From: Bacteroidales bacterium
GTDB lineage: Bacteria; Bacteroidota; Bacteroidia; Bacteroidales; VadinHA17
NCBI GenBank assembly: GCA_027028505.1
Contig: JALVJE010000015.1
Location: 1-45,527 of the forward strand
Length of the DNA stretch: 45,527 nt
Direction of reading: 5' to 3'
Under the pieces are notes generated by a model that was given only the letters and a program-made list of their open reading frames with translations, had not been told where the DNA came from and did no database searches. Below are positions 1 through 8,657 of the stretch, piece by piece. Positions within the stretch are counted from its first letter, which is position 1, and the number at the start of each line of letters is the position of its first letter. A program made the position numbers and the translations under genes.

Positions 1-124
1 AATGCGTTAGCTGGGGTTAACCCCGATCTAGGAGTTCACGGTTTTGGTGAATAACCAAAACCGATGAAATCCTTAATCGATCAGCAATGAAAAGCGCTTG
101 CGATTTTCTATTGCTGATTTTGGG
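1..124 (+). repeat. 124-bp multi-hairpin repeat, copy 1 (inverted copy at 15728-15851)
   Basis: Reverse complement of 15728-15851 matches with 2 mismatches by eye. Internal hairpins: ggggttaacccc (13-24), cggttttggt-gaata-accaaaaccg (39-63), atcagcaat...attgctgat (80-118). Confidence 0.95.
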
Positions 125-185
125 ATAAAATTTCCAGTTTCTTCATGCAGGAACGTATATCATTACCTCACTTTTTATAACTTGC

Positions 186-217
186 ACCTCCTTAAATATG
201 AAGGAGGTCTTTTTTTG
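186..217 (+). terminator. Intrinsic-terminator-like hairpin just upstream of the first CDS
   Basis: ACCTCCTT-aaatatg-AAGGAGGT followed by CTTTTTTTG; the 3' arm is also a Shine-Dalgarno-like AAGGAGGT, 12 nt before ATG 221. Confidence 0.7.
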
Positions 218-220
218 TTG

Positions 221-730
221 ATGAGAAAATTTTTATCACTCATATTATTGATCGTTGTGCTTTTGGCCGGAGAGGGGTGGTATCTCTCTTTCATCTACCT
301 GCAGCACACCGTCCGGGAGGAGGCGGAGTACGAGATCCGGAAAGGACTGAAAGACGAAGACCTCACCCTCATCGTGGTTACACCCGGCCGGGAGCAGGAG
401 ATCACCTGGACGAAGAAAGACAGGGAGTTCAGGTACCGGGGATCGATGTACGACGTCGTAAGAATAAAGGTCAGGGACGGGAAGAAATACTATTACTGTC
501 TGAACGATGTGAAGGAAAAAGAGATCATTGCAGATTTCAGCAGATCACACAAGAAACATGACAAGACCCTGCAAAACCTGCAGGAGGTCTTCAGTAACAA
601 ATACCTGCCGGAAGGATTTTCCATTCAGGAAATACGAAACAGTTTCCTTATCGCCTATTCCGGATACAGATGTTTTTACCGTTCCCGGGTCGTGGGGACA
701 GAATCGCCGCCACCGAAGCCTAATCTTTAA
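221..730 (+). CDS. Hypothetical membrane-anchored protein (N-terminal TM/signal)
   Basis: ORF frame 98..730; ATG at 221 gives MRKFLSLILLIVVLLAGEGWYL..., a hydrophobic N-terminus. Upstream part of the ORF uses a TTG start inside the repeat. Confidence 0.65.
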   Translation: MRKFLSLILLIVVLLAGEGWYLSFIYLQHTVREEAEYEIRKGLKDEDLTLIVVTPGREQEITWTKKDREFRYRGSMYDVVRIKVRDGKKYYYCLNDVKEKEIIADFSRSHKKHDKTLQNLQEVFSNKYLPEGFSIQEIRNSFLIAYSGYRCFYRSRVVGTESPPPKPNL

Positions 731-794
731 ATTTCAGGGGTATCTATTGTTTTAAAGTAGGTGCTGCCCGCCCGGCTAACGCCAGTCGGACGGG

Positions 795-883
795 GGTGCT
801 GGGTGCTGGGTGCTAGGTGCTAGGTACTGGATGCTAGGTGCTGGATGCAGGGTACTGGGTACTGGGTGCTGGGTACTGGGTGA
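795..883. repeat. Degenerate word array (CTGGGTGCTAGGTACTGG...)
   Basis: About 7-8-bp units ggtgctg/ggtactg/ggtgcta repeated; reverse-complement versions at 4872-4915, 7415-7433 and 7749-7768. Confidence 0.9.
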
Positions 884-1065
884 TATGCCATTAACGACTC
901 CCCTTTGCGAAACTTTGCGGACCCTTGGCGTAACTTTGCGTAACAGTTTGAAGACAACATGAAAGAGCTGTTACGCAAAACGACGCAAAGCAGCGCGAAG
1001 GAACGCAGAGAATGAGCATATTAATAACTTTAAATTTTAGGCACTTTCAACTTTAGGCACTTCCT

Positions 1066-1125
1066 TTATAGGTATTTAAATACCTATTTAAAAACCTATT
1101 TTAATACCTATTTAAATAGGTAGAT
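1066..1125. repeat. AT-rich palindromic array (ACCTATTTAA units), copy 1
   Basis: tataggtatttaaatacctatttaaaaacctattttaatacctatttaaataggta; near-identical array at 13296-13352. Confidence 0.85.
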
Positions 1126-1154
1126 TTGTAAATTGATATTCAAACCAAAAATCC

Positions 1155-3296
1155 ATGAAAAGATCCATATATATCCTTGTATTCCTGGGCCTGGCAATCT
1201 CTTTGCAGGCGCAGGAGCGATCCCTGACGGACACCATTGACCTGGAGGAGGTCGTTGTTACGGCCAACAGGACCGCCATCCGTATAAAGAACAATCCCGG
1301 GGCGGTCTCTTATGTAAGCAGGAAAGAGCTGAAGGTCATGCCTAAATCCATCGGTGCGGAGGAGGCGTTAAGGCTGGTGCCGGGGGTCCGCATAGACAAC
1401 CAGCATGACGGCGAACGGGTACATATCTCCATCCGGGGTCAGGGCATCCTGACCGAGCGGGGACTGCGGGGCATAGGTATCATGCTCGATGGCATTCCCC
1501 TCAATGATCCGTCCGGCTTTGCACCCGATCTGTACGACGTGGACTGGGCGACCGTTCACAGCATCGAGGTGTTGCGCGGGCCGGCAGCCGGTCTGTATGG
1601 CAGCGGCGGCGCAGCAGGGATCATCAGCATAACCACCGACAACGGAGGATCCAAACCCATTGGCGGCACCTTCAGCCAGCATGCGGGCTCCCACGGGTTC
1701 TTCAAGACACGCGTCGGCCTGAATGGCTCCAAAGAGACCGTCAATTACAGGTTAGAGTATGCCAGAACATCCGGCAACGGCTATCGCGTCCATCAGGCTT
1801 TTTGGGCTAACAACCTGTATGAAAAGTTGCATTTTGCTCCTTCCGAAAAACTCTCTCTGACACAGATCCTCTCCCATACCGATTATTTTCAGCAAAATCC
1901 CGAAGGTCTGAACCTCAGTCAGCTGGACGATCCCCGGCAGGCCAATCCCGACGCCATCCCTTTCAACGAATACCAGAAAACCAACCGGACCACCTGGGGG
2001 ATCACGGGAACTTATAACATAAATGACAAGCAGAACATCAAAGGATATGCTTTCTACCGGACCTGGAGGTATAAAGAGACCAGCAACAAATATGCGGCAT
2101 ACAGCGATCATACCGATCCGGGCTTGGGTGTGCAGTACAACTTTCATTTTCATACCGGAAGGGTGATCCATCATTTTGGGGTTGGCACCGACCTGAAATG
2201 GCAGACCATAAAAGTGTACAAGCTGAAGAGCGCTGCCGATCCCGGCCGGGTAGAGAGCATTGACGAGACCAACCTGGAAACGGACACCCTGCTGGCCAAC
2301 CAGATCATTGACCAGAACAGCACGGGCCTCTATGCCCTGTACCGTTTTGAGGCCGGCCGGTTTAATATCATCGGGAATATCCGTTACGACGATATCAACA
2401 ATGCCCTGACGGATAAGATGGTAGGGCCGGACAGTGCCCGTACGGCCATGGATTTCTCCGATCTTTCCTCACGGCTGGGTGTCAGCTACAACTTTTCCGA
2501 TGCGGTCACCCTCTTCGCCAATTTCAGTCAGGGGATCCTTCCACCCTCCACCGAAGAGCTTGCCGCCAATCCGGAAGGATATTCTGGTTTCAACACCCAC
2601 CTGGTCCCTGCCACCTCCAACTGTTTTGAGGTGGGAGGCCGCGGTAAGATCGGGAAGAGAATATTTTATGATGTTACAGGCTTCCTCATGTACACCCGGA
2701 ACGATTTCTTCCGCTTCAAACAATCCGGCCGGGGCAACCAGGAGGTATTTTACGGCAATGCCGGCAACAGCCGGCGGTACGGTGTGGAGACCTATTTTTC
2801 GGCCGGCATCCTGAAAAACCTGGACCTGCAGGTCGCCTATACCTTCTCGGATTTCCGGTACACCTCTGCCGAGATCGATCCTGTGTACACGGATACCAAT
2901 TACGTGCTGACCACGCCCCCGGAAGCGGGACAGTACCTGCCCAACTCTCCTAAACATCAGCTCTACGCACAGATACAGTACCGGCCGATCAGGAACATTG
3001 AGATCACGCTGGGAACGGAGGTGCAGTCGAAATGGGCCATCTACACCGATGCCAAAGCCTATCACGGCGAGCTGGATCCCGCCGTCTTTCAGAACTGGCA
3101 GAAAGGCTTCAACCTGTACCACGCGAAGGTCTCCTACCTCTGGAAGCTGAAAGCCGTTTCAGGTGTGCTGAGCTTTTCGGCCCGGAATTTCACAGGGACG
3201 CGTTATATGGCTTTCACCGAGCCCGACCCCGACGGCAATGCTTACCACCCCGGGCCGCGGCAGGAGTTTTTCGGGAGTGTGACGGTAAGGTTTTAG
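1155..3296 (+). CDS. TonB-dependent outer-membrane receptor
   Basis: Signal peptide, TonB-box-like VVVTA, plug motifs (RIRGQG-like ISIRGQG, VEVLRGPAAGLYGSGGAAGIISITT), C-terminal aromatic residue F. Confidence 0.92.
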   Translation: MKRSIYILVFLGLAISLQAQERSLTDTIDLEEVVVTANRTAIRIKNNPGAVSYVSRKELKVMPKSIGAEEALRLVPGVRIDNQHDGERVHISIRGQGILTERGLRGIGIMLDGIPLNDPSGFAPDLYDVDWATVHSIEVLRGPAAGLYGSGGAAGIISITTDNGGSKPIGGTFSQHAGSHGFFKTRVGLNGSKETVNYRLEYARTSGNGYRVHQAFWANNLYEKLHFAPSEKLSLTQILSHTDYFQQNPEGLNLSQLDDPRQANPDAIPFNEYQKTNRTTWGITGTYNINDKQNIKGYAFYRTWRYKETSNKYAAYSDHTDPGLGVQYNFHFHTGRVIHHFGVGTDLKWQTIKVYKLKSAADPGRVESIDETNLETDTLLANQIIDQNSTGLYALYRFEAGRFNIIGNIRYDDINNALTDKMVGPDSARTAMDFSDLSSRLGVSYNFSDAVTLFANFSQGILPPSTEELAANPEGYSGFNTHLVPATSNCFEVGGRGKIGKRIFYDVTGFLMYTRNDFFRFKQSGRGNQEVFYGNAGNSRRYGVETYFSAGILKNLDLQVAYTFSDFRYTSAEIDPVYTDTNYVLTTPPEAGQYLPNSPKHQLYAQIQYRPIRNIEITLGTEVQSKWAIYTDAKAYHGELDPAVFQNWQKGFNLYHAKVSYLWKLKAVSGVLSFSARNFTGTRYMAFTEPDPDGNAYHPGPRQEFFGSVTVRF

Positions 3297-3387
3297 GGGA
3301 AGGGCGAAGGATGAAGGATGAATGTCGAACACCGAACACTGAACACCGAATTTCGAATGCTGATTTTTGAATGGGAGGCTTCACGCA

Positions 3388-3489
3388 GTCCTTCGGTACG
3401 CCTGGCGGCTACTCAGGAACCGTCCTTCGGTACGCCTGGCGGCTACTCAGGAACCGTCCTTCGGTACGCCTATCGGCTACTCAGGAACC
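3388..3489. repeat. Three tandem 34-bp units GTCCTTCGGTACGCCTGGCGGCTACTCAGGAACC
   Basis: Units at 3388-3421, 3422-3455, 3456-3489; single/partial copies at 4719-4753, 12775-12797 and 33994-34010. Confidence 0.95.
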
Positions 3490-4605
3490 AATGACTACAA
3501 ATTCCCGGAAATTACTCCGGTCGATCACCCTGGTTTCGGCATGATAGGTATTCGTAAAAGTTTTTGAGATCTTCCCTGTATTCCCTGCTTTCCATTTGAA
3601 CTCAAATCCAAAGATCTTCCCCTCCTTTTCCTCCACCAGATCCACCTCCTGTTGCTGCCGCGTGCGCCAGAAATACATTCTTGCAAAAGTATTTTTATAA
3701 TGGTTTTGCTTCATCCTCTCGGAGATCAAAAAGTTCTCCCACAAAGCTCCCGTATCCGTCCGCATACGCAGGGGAGCAAAATTCCCGATGATCATGTTCC
3801 GGATGCCATTGTCATAAAAATAGATCTTGCGGTTGCGTTTTATTTCATTACGCAGATTTCGACTGAAGCTTCTGAGCCGGAAAATGATATAACTTTTTTC
3901 CAGAAGGTCGATGTATTTCTGCACCGTGATCTTATTCACCCCCACCATCTGGGCCAGTTCGTTGTAATTTACCTCATTCCCGGTCTGCAAAGCCAGTGCC
4001 AGCACCAGATCATCCAGGATCTCTGTCTTCCTGATCTCTGAAAAAGTCAGGATATCCCTGTATAGATAGCTGCTCACCAGTTCTTTCAACACTTCACGCT
4101 CAGCCCCCCGGTGGTTCAGGACATCAGGATACATCCCGTATAATAAACGATCCTCCAGTTGTTGTTCAGCACGGAGATATCCTTCTTTCTCTTCAAATTC
4201 TTCCCAGGCAACCGGAAAGAGTTCATATTCCCATTTTCTTCCTGTCAGAGGTTCGTTCAGTTGATTCCCCAGATCAAAGGAGGAAGATCCGGAGGCAATC
4301 CACTGAATTCCGGTAAAACGGTCGGAAATGATCTTCAGGGTAAGCCCGATATCCGGGATCCGCTGAGCCTCATCTATGCACAGGAGTTTGTGACCCCCGA
4401 CAATAGAACGGATCTGTTCGGTATTGGGAGATGAGAACAGACTCCGTACCGTAGGGTCATCCCCATCGAGGAAAAGATAGTCCTTCCCTTCCAGGATCTT
4501 TTTGATCAGCGTGGTCTTCCCAACCTGCCGGGCTCCCATAAGAATGATACCTCTTTTCCTACCTATTTGCTCTCTTATCGTCTTTTCAAGGATCCGTGGA
4601 TACAT
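3481..4605 (-). CDS. AAA+ ATPase with DUF4143 (AAA_14 family)
   Basis: Walker A GARQVGKTT, Walker B LLCIDEAQ, DUF4143-like C-terminus with nuclease-like EVDLVEEKEGKIFGFEFKW; preferred start MYPRILEK within ORF 3481..4650. Confidence 0.88.
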   Translation of the reverse strand: MYPRILEKTIREQIGRKRGIILMGARQVGKTTLIKKILEGKDYLFLDGDDPTVRSLFSSPNTEQIRSIVGGHKLLCIDEAQRIPDIGLTLKIISDRFTGIQWIASGSSSFDLGNQLNEPLTGRKWEYELFPVAWEEFEEKEGYLRAEQQLEDRLLYGMYPDVLNHRGAEREVLKELVSSYLYRDILTFSEIRKTEILDDLVLALALQTGNEVNYNELAQMVGVNKITVQKYIDLLEKSYIIFRLRSFSRNLRNEIKRNRKIYFYDNGIRNMIIGNFAPLRMRTDTGALWENFLISERMKQNHYKNTFARMYFWRTRQQQEVDLVEEKEGKIFGFEFKWKAGNTGKISKTFTNTYHAETRVIDRSNFREFVVIGS

Positions 4606-5138
4606 TTTTTTAGTTTTTTCAATATTACAAAAAAATATTGTAATGACCAATTGTTATAATATTATGTCATAACGATGACTTTTTATTTAAGACTGCGGCT
4701 GCTCAGGGAGTAGCGACGGACCCTTCGGTACGCCTGGGGGCTACTCAGGAACCAACAATGAGCAAAGAGAGATGAGAGATGAGTTAGGAACAATGAAGCG
4801 ATGAATCGAAATATTTTTGAATTCTGAATTCTGATTTTTGATTGCTGATTCATTCACACATTTATCCCCCAGCACCTAGCACCCTGCAACTAGCAACCTG
4901 CACCCAGCACCTAAATTTCTACCTAATTTCATCCCGACGCAGTCGGGGTTAATTTCGTGAGCGCAGCGAACTAATGACCACCGTATCCCGAGATTGTCGA
5001 AATGCCATAAGCGAACGTACCCGAAAATTAATTTTTTAAAACAAAAATTTATAAATTTATTGACCGGTAACGGAGGACATACAAAAACGGATCACATATT
5101 CCGTTTTGAATACAAAAAAATAAGAAAGGAGGTGCATT

Positions 5139-6095
5139 ATGACGACCATCCGGAGCAAAAAGATCTTCTTTCTGTTAGGCATGATCCTGTGGGTACTGAT
5201 CTCCTGGGGTACGGCACAGGCCCAGCAGGATGTCCCGGGGAGCAAAGACCATCCCCTGCTCTCCCGTTATCCGGGATCAAGGATCAGCTATTATGATCAG
5301 AAAGATTTCTCCGTATTTTATGTCCTGGAGGCTCCCCCGGGGAAGAGCGACTACGATCTCAACGCCTGCCGGAAGGTGAAGCTGGAAGGTAAGGTTACGC
5401 GGATCGAATACGATATCCCCGCAGGCAAGAGCGCCCTGGAGGTGTTCAGGAACTATGAGACGGCTCTGCAGAAGGCCGGCTTCCAGGTCCTCGCCCGGCT
5501 GACAACAAAGCACATCCGCGATTTTCTGGAGGTGGACTGCCGGTTTCCCGGCATCAAAGGGTTCGGCAGTGAGGATGACCGGGACCATTTCTACCTCTCC
5601 GCACGCAGCCCGGCACACGACAAATATGTATCGGTATGGGTGGGAGAAGGTTATATGGGTCGCCCGGCCAAAGCAGCTGTGGGCATCGTGGAGCTGAAGT
5701 CCATGGAAAACGGGCTGATCACGGCCCAAGACATGAAAGATGAGCTGACGGCCCGGGGTCATGTGGCCATCTACGGCATCCATTTCGACACCGACAAGGC
5801 GGACATCAAACCGGGATCGGAGCCGGCATTGCAACAGATCGCCACACTGCTGAAGAACGATCCTTCGCTGAAGCTGTACGTCGTGGGACATACCGACAAT
5901 ACCGGCACGCTGGAGCACAACATGGATCTTTCAAAAAGAAGAGCGGAAGCCGTAGTGAAGGAACTGGTGGAAAAATACGGCATTGACAAGTCCCGGCTGC
6001 AGGCCTTTGGCGTAGGCCCTCTGGCACCGGTAGCCACCAACAGTACAGAAGAGGGCAGAGCCTTGAACCGGAGGGTGGAGTTGTTGGAGAGATGA
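5139..6095 (+). CDS. OmpA-family protein with DUF4892-like N-terminal domain
   Basis: Signal peptide; C-terminal OmpA motif IHFDTDKADIKPGSEPALQQIA...VVGHTDNTG...LSKRRAEAV...NRRVEL. Confidence 0.88.
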   Translation: MTTIRSKKIFFLLGMILWVLISWGTAQAQQDVPGSKDHPLLSRYPGSRISYYDQKDFSVFYVLEAPPGKSDYDLNACRKVKLEGKVTRIEYDIPAGKSALEVFRNYETALQKAGFQVLARLTTKHIRDFLEVDCRFPGIKGFGSEDDRDHFYLSARSPAHDKYVSVWVGEGYMGRPAKAAVGIVELKSMENGLITAQDMKDELTARGHVAIYGIHFDTDKADIKPGSEPALQQIATLLKNDPSLKLYVVGHTDNTGTLEHNMDLSKRRAEAVVKELVEKYGIDKSRLQAFGVGPLAPVATNSTEEGRALNRRVELLER

Positions 6096-6628
6096 GCAAT
6101 GAGCAAAGAGAGATGAGAGATGAGTAGGGAGAGATGAAGTGATAGAGAGATTATGCGATGAGGCGATATTGGGAAATATTTTTGAATTCTGATTTTTGAA
6201 TGCTGAATGCTGATTTTTGAATGGGCAGTTTCACGCAGAGGACGCGGAGCAATGCGCAATGAACGCAAAGAAAGGCAAAAGTAAAAAGGCAAAAGGTAGA
6301 AGGAAGAAGGAAGAAGGAATGTCGAACGGTCGAAAAGTCGGAAAAGTGGGAAGAGTCTAAAAAGTGCAAGAGCGAAGAGCATAGAGCACTGAGAGATGAG
6401 CTATGAGAGATGAGCGGAAGTAAATTCCACTTAATTTCGCGAGGGCATTGCCCGAGCCAATTTCGCGACCAACGGGAGCTAATTTCACGAGCTTTAGCGA
6501 GTAAATTTCGCGAGCACCCAGCCTTCGTTCCTTTAGGAACTACAGCGGGCAAGCCAGCGAGCTAATTTCGGCTACGTAGCAGCCTGATGACTCCACACTT
6601 CCCGGATTTTGTGTATCTTACCACTGTC

Positions 6629-7252
6629 ATGGCACACAAATACGACGCGGAGGGAATGATCGGGGCGGAGCTGAATCGCATCCGTCCCATCTACCACGAT
6701 AAGGAGGCGCTGAAGGCTTTCTGGGAGGAGCGGTACCGCCAGACCTACGCCCGGCTCCTGGCCGACCGCAGCGAATACGGCCGCTACGGGGTGGTGGCGG
6801 AATACCTGCTGCGTACGGTCTCCGGCGGCAGCGTGCTGGATGTGGGATGCGGACCGGGACTTCTGGCCGGGCTCCTGCCCCGCAACAGCATCTCCTACAC
6901 AGGTCTGGACATTACGGAAAAGGCCATCACTACGGCACAGGAGCAATTCCCTGACCTAAAAGAGCGCTTCCACAGGACCGACCTGGCACACTTCCGCAGT
7001 CCGGAGCGATTCGATGCCATCACGGCGGTAGAGGTTCTTTATTACCTTGATGCAGAGGAGTTCTTCGGGCACTGCGCCCGCCTGCTGAAGCCGGGAGGGC
7101 ACCTCGTCATCACGGTCTATGATTTCGAAAAAGGCCGCGAGCTCCTGCCCCTGGTGGCCGACAGACTGGAAGATCCTTTCCGGGCCGAAGTGTACAACGC
7201 TGAAAAAGAGTTGAGATGGCATGTACTTGCCGGGGTTTTTAGGAAAAGATGA
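6629..7252 (+). CDS. Class I SAM-dependent methyltransferase
   Basis: VLDVGCGPGLLAGLL (motif I), LLKPGGHLVITVYD; likely start ATG 6629 within ORF 6587..7252. Confidence 0.85.
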   Translation: MAHKYDAEGMIGAELNRIRPIYHDKEALKAFWEERYRQTYARLLADRSEYGRYGVVAEYLLRTVSGGSVLDVGCGPGLLAGLLPRNSISYTGLDITEKAITTAQEQFPDLKERFHRTDLAHFRSPERFDAITAVEVLYYLDAEEFFGHCARLLKPGGHLVITVYDFEKGRELLPLVADRLEDPFRAEVYNAEKELRWHVLAGVFRKR

Positions 7253-7257
7253 AGGAT

Positions 7258-7277
7258 GCCTGCCTGCCGGTAGGCAG
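7258..7277. repeat. 20-bp palindrome CCTGCCTGCCGGTAGGCAGG
   Basis: Self-complementary; expanded form at 7482-7541. Confidence 0.9.
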
Positions 7278-7481
7278 GAATGTCGAATGTCGAACGGTCG
7301 AAAAGTCTAAAAGGTCGGAAGAGTCTGAAAAGTGCAAAGAGCGTAGCGCATAGAGCATAGAGCATAGAGCAGACCCATCCAGCACCCCCGCCCGGCTGAC
7401 GCCAGTCGGACGGGCAGCACCTAGCACCCTGTACCTTAATTCACGAGCGAAGAGAGATGAGTAAGGAATGATGAAGCGATG

Positions 7482-7541
7482 CCTGCCTGCCGCCTGCCTG
7501 CCGCCTGCCTGCCGGTAGGCAGGGTAGGCAGGGTAGGCAGG
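7482..7541. repeat. Expanded palindrome (CCTGCCTGCCG)x3 / (GTAGGCAGG)x3
   Basis: Three copies of the 5' arm followed by three copies of the 3' arm. Confidence 0.9.
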
Positions 7542-7962
7542 AAGCGATGAAGAGAAATATTTTTGAATGATGAATTTTGAATGCTGAATTCTGAATGGGT
7601 TCACGCAATGGGCGCAAAGTATTTCGCAATGAGCGCAGAGAAAGGCAAAAGGAAGGATGATAGACGAATGTCGAACGGTCGAAAAGTCTGAAAAGTCGGA
7701 AGAGTCTGAAAAGTGCAAAGAGCGAAGCGCGTAGCGCATAGAGTAGATCTACCTAGCACCTAGCACCCCGCCTTCGTACCGACTTGTCGGAACTTCGGCG
7801 GGCGAAGCCAGCACCCACTTTGTCCACCGAAGCCACCGGCGAAGGTGGAGCACCCTGCAACTTTTAACTTCTTTTCAACTCCAAACTCGTAACTCCAAAC
7901 TCGTAACTCTTTTTTCCCTTCCCATTGTTCCGGTTTCTTTTTTCTCTGTTATCTTTACGGTC

Positions 7963-8373
7963 ATGATCCGGGAGAATGGCAGCGGGACGATGGGACGGCG
8001 ACGCTTTGCGGGGCTGGTAGGAGGCATTCTGCTGGGTTTCCTGGCCCTGCTGACAGGCCGCATGACGCGCCGCACCCGGCACCTCAAAGAGAAAAAGAAC
8101 ATCCTCCTGCCGGCCGGCCTGCCGGAAGGGATCTCCTTCGCCGAAGGGATCATCGTCGTGCGGAAGGGAGAGCGGCTGACCTTCCTCTCCTCCCGATGCA
8201 CCCACCTGGGATGCCGCATCTCGGAGAGCATTGACGGTCATCTGCAGTGCCCCTGCCACGGGTCGGAGTTTGCCGCAGACGGCTCGGTGATCAAAGGACC
8301 GGCAACGAAAGGGCTGAAGCAGTTGGCATGGAAAAAGGATAAAGACACCGGACGCTTTGAAGTAGAACTGTGA
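7963..8373 (+). CDS. Rieske [2Fe-2S] protein
   Basis: CTHLGC...CPCHGS Rieske boxes; N-terminal RRRF + hydrophobic segment (Tat-like). Confidence 0.92.
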   Translation: MIRENGSGTMGRRRFAGLVGGILLGFLALLTGRMTRRTRHLKEKKNILLPAGLPEGISFAEGIIVVRKGERLTFLSSRCTHLGCRISESIDGHLQCPCHGSEFAADGSVIKGPATKGLKQLAWKKDKDTGRFEVEL

Positions 8374-8397
8374 CAGAAAAGAACGGGATACAGGCGG

Positions 8398-8547
8398 TTT
8401 GAGGTTTGATGCGCCTGCGGCGCGTTTGTGGTTTGAGGTTTGATACAGCCTAAGGCTGCGTTTGAGGTTTGAATTGTTTCAGGTTTCAGGTTCCAGGTTC
8501 CAGGTTTCAGGTTTCAGGTTCCAGGTTCCAGGTTCCAGGTTCCAGGT
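8398..8547. repeat. TTTGAGG/CAGGTTCCAGG word array with embedded hairpins
   Basis: Words tttgaggtttga and caggttccaggttt interspersed with gcgcctgcggcgc and cagcctaaggctg hairpins; collinear inverted counterpart at 13487-13613. Confidence 0.9.
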
Positions 8548-8657
8548 TAGGACCTGTTGAAAAGATGTTTGAGGTTTAGGGTTCATAATTAAATTGTTCG
8601 TCCCCGTCCGACCGGACGGTCGTCCGGGCGGGGATCATCGATCATCATTCATCGTTC

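Noticed and set aside
3388-3489. CRISPR array
   Set aside because: Units are contiguous 34-bp tandem repeats without spacers; no cas genes anywhere in the window.
3481-4605. Defence or toxin gene
   Set aside because: AAA/DUF4143 proteins have no established role of that kind and there are no neighbouring defence genes.
7482-7541. CRISPR or simple microsatellite
   Set aside because: It is a palindrome with arm repeats in opposite senses on each side of a centre, not direct repeats with spacers.
6151-7739. Reverse-strand ORFs in intergenic arrays (5771..6382, 6151..6552, 7117..7365, 7239..7739, 34001..34198)
   Set aside because: Repetitive peptides such as LLHFLDSSHFSDFSTVRHS are translations of the word arrays, not proteins.
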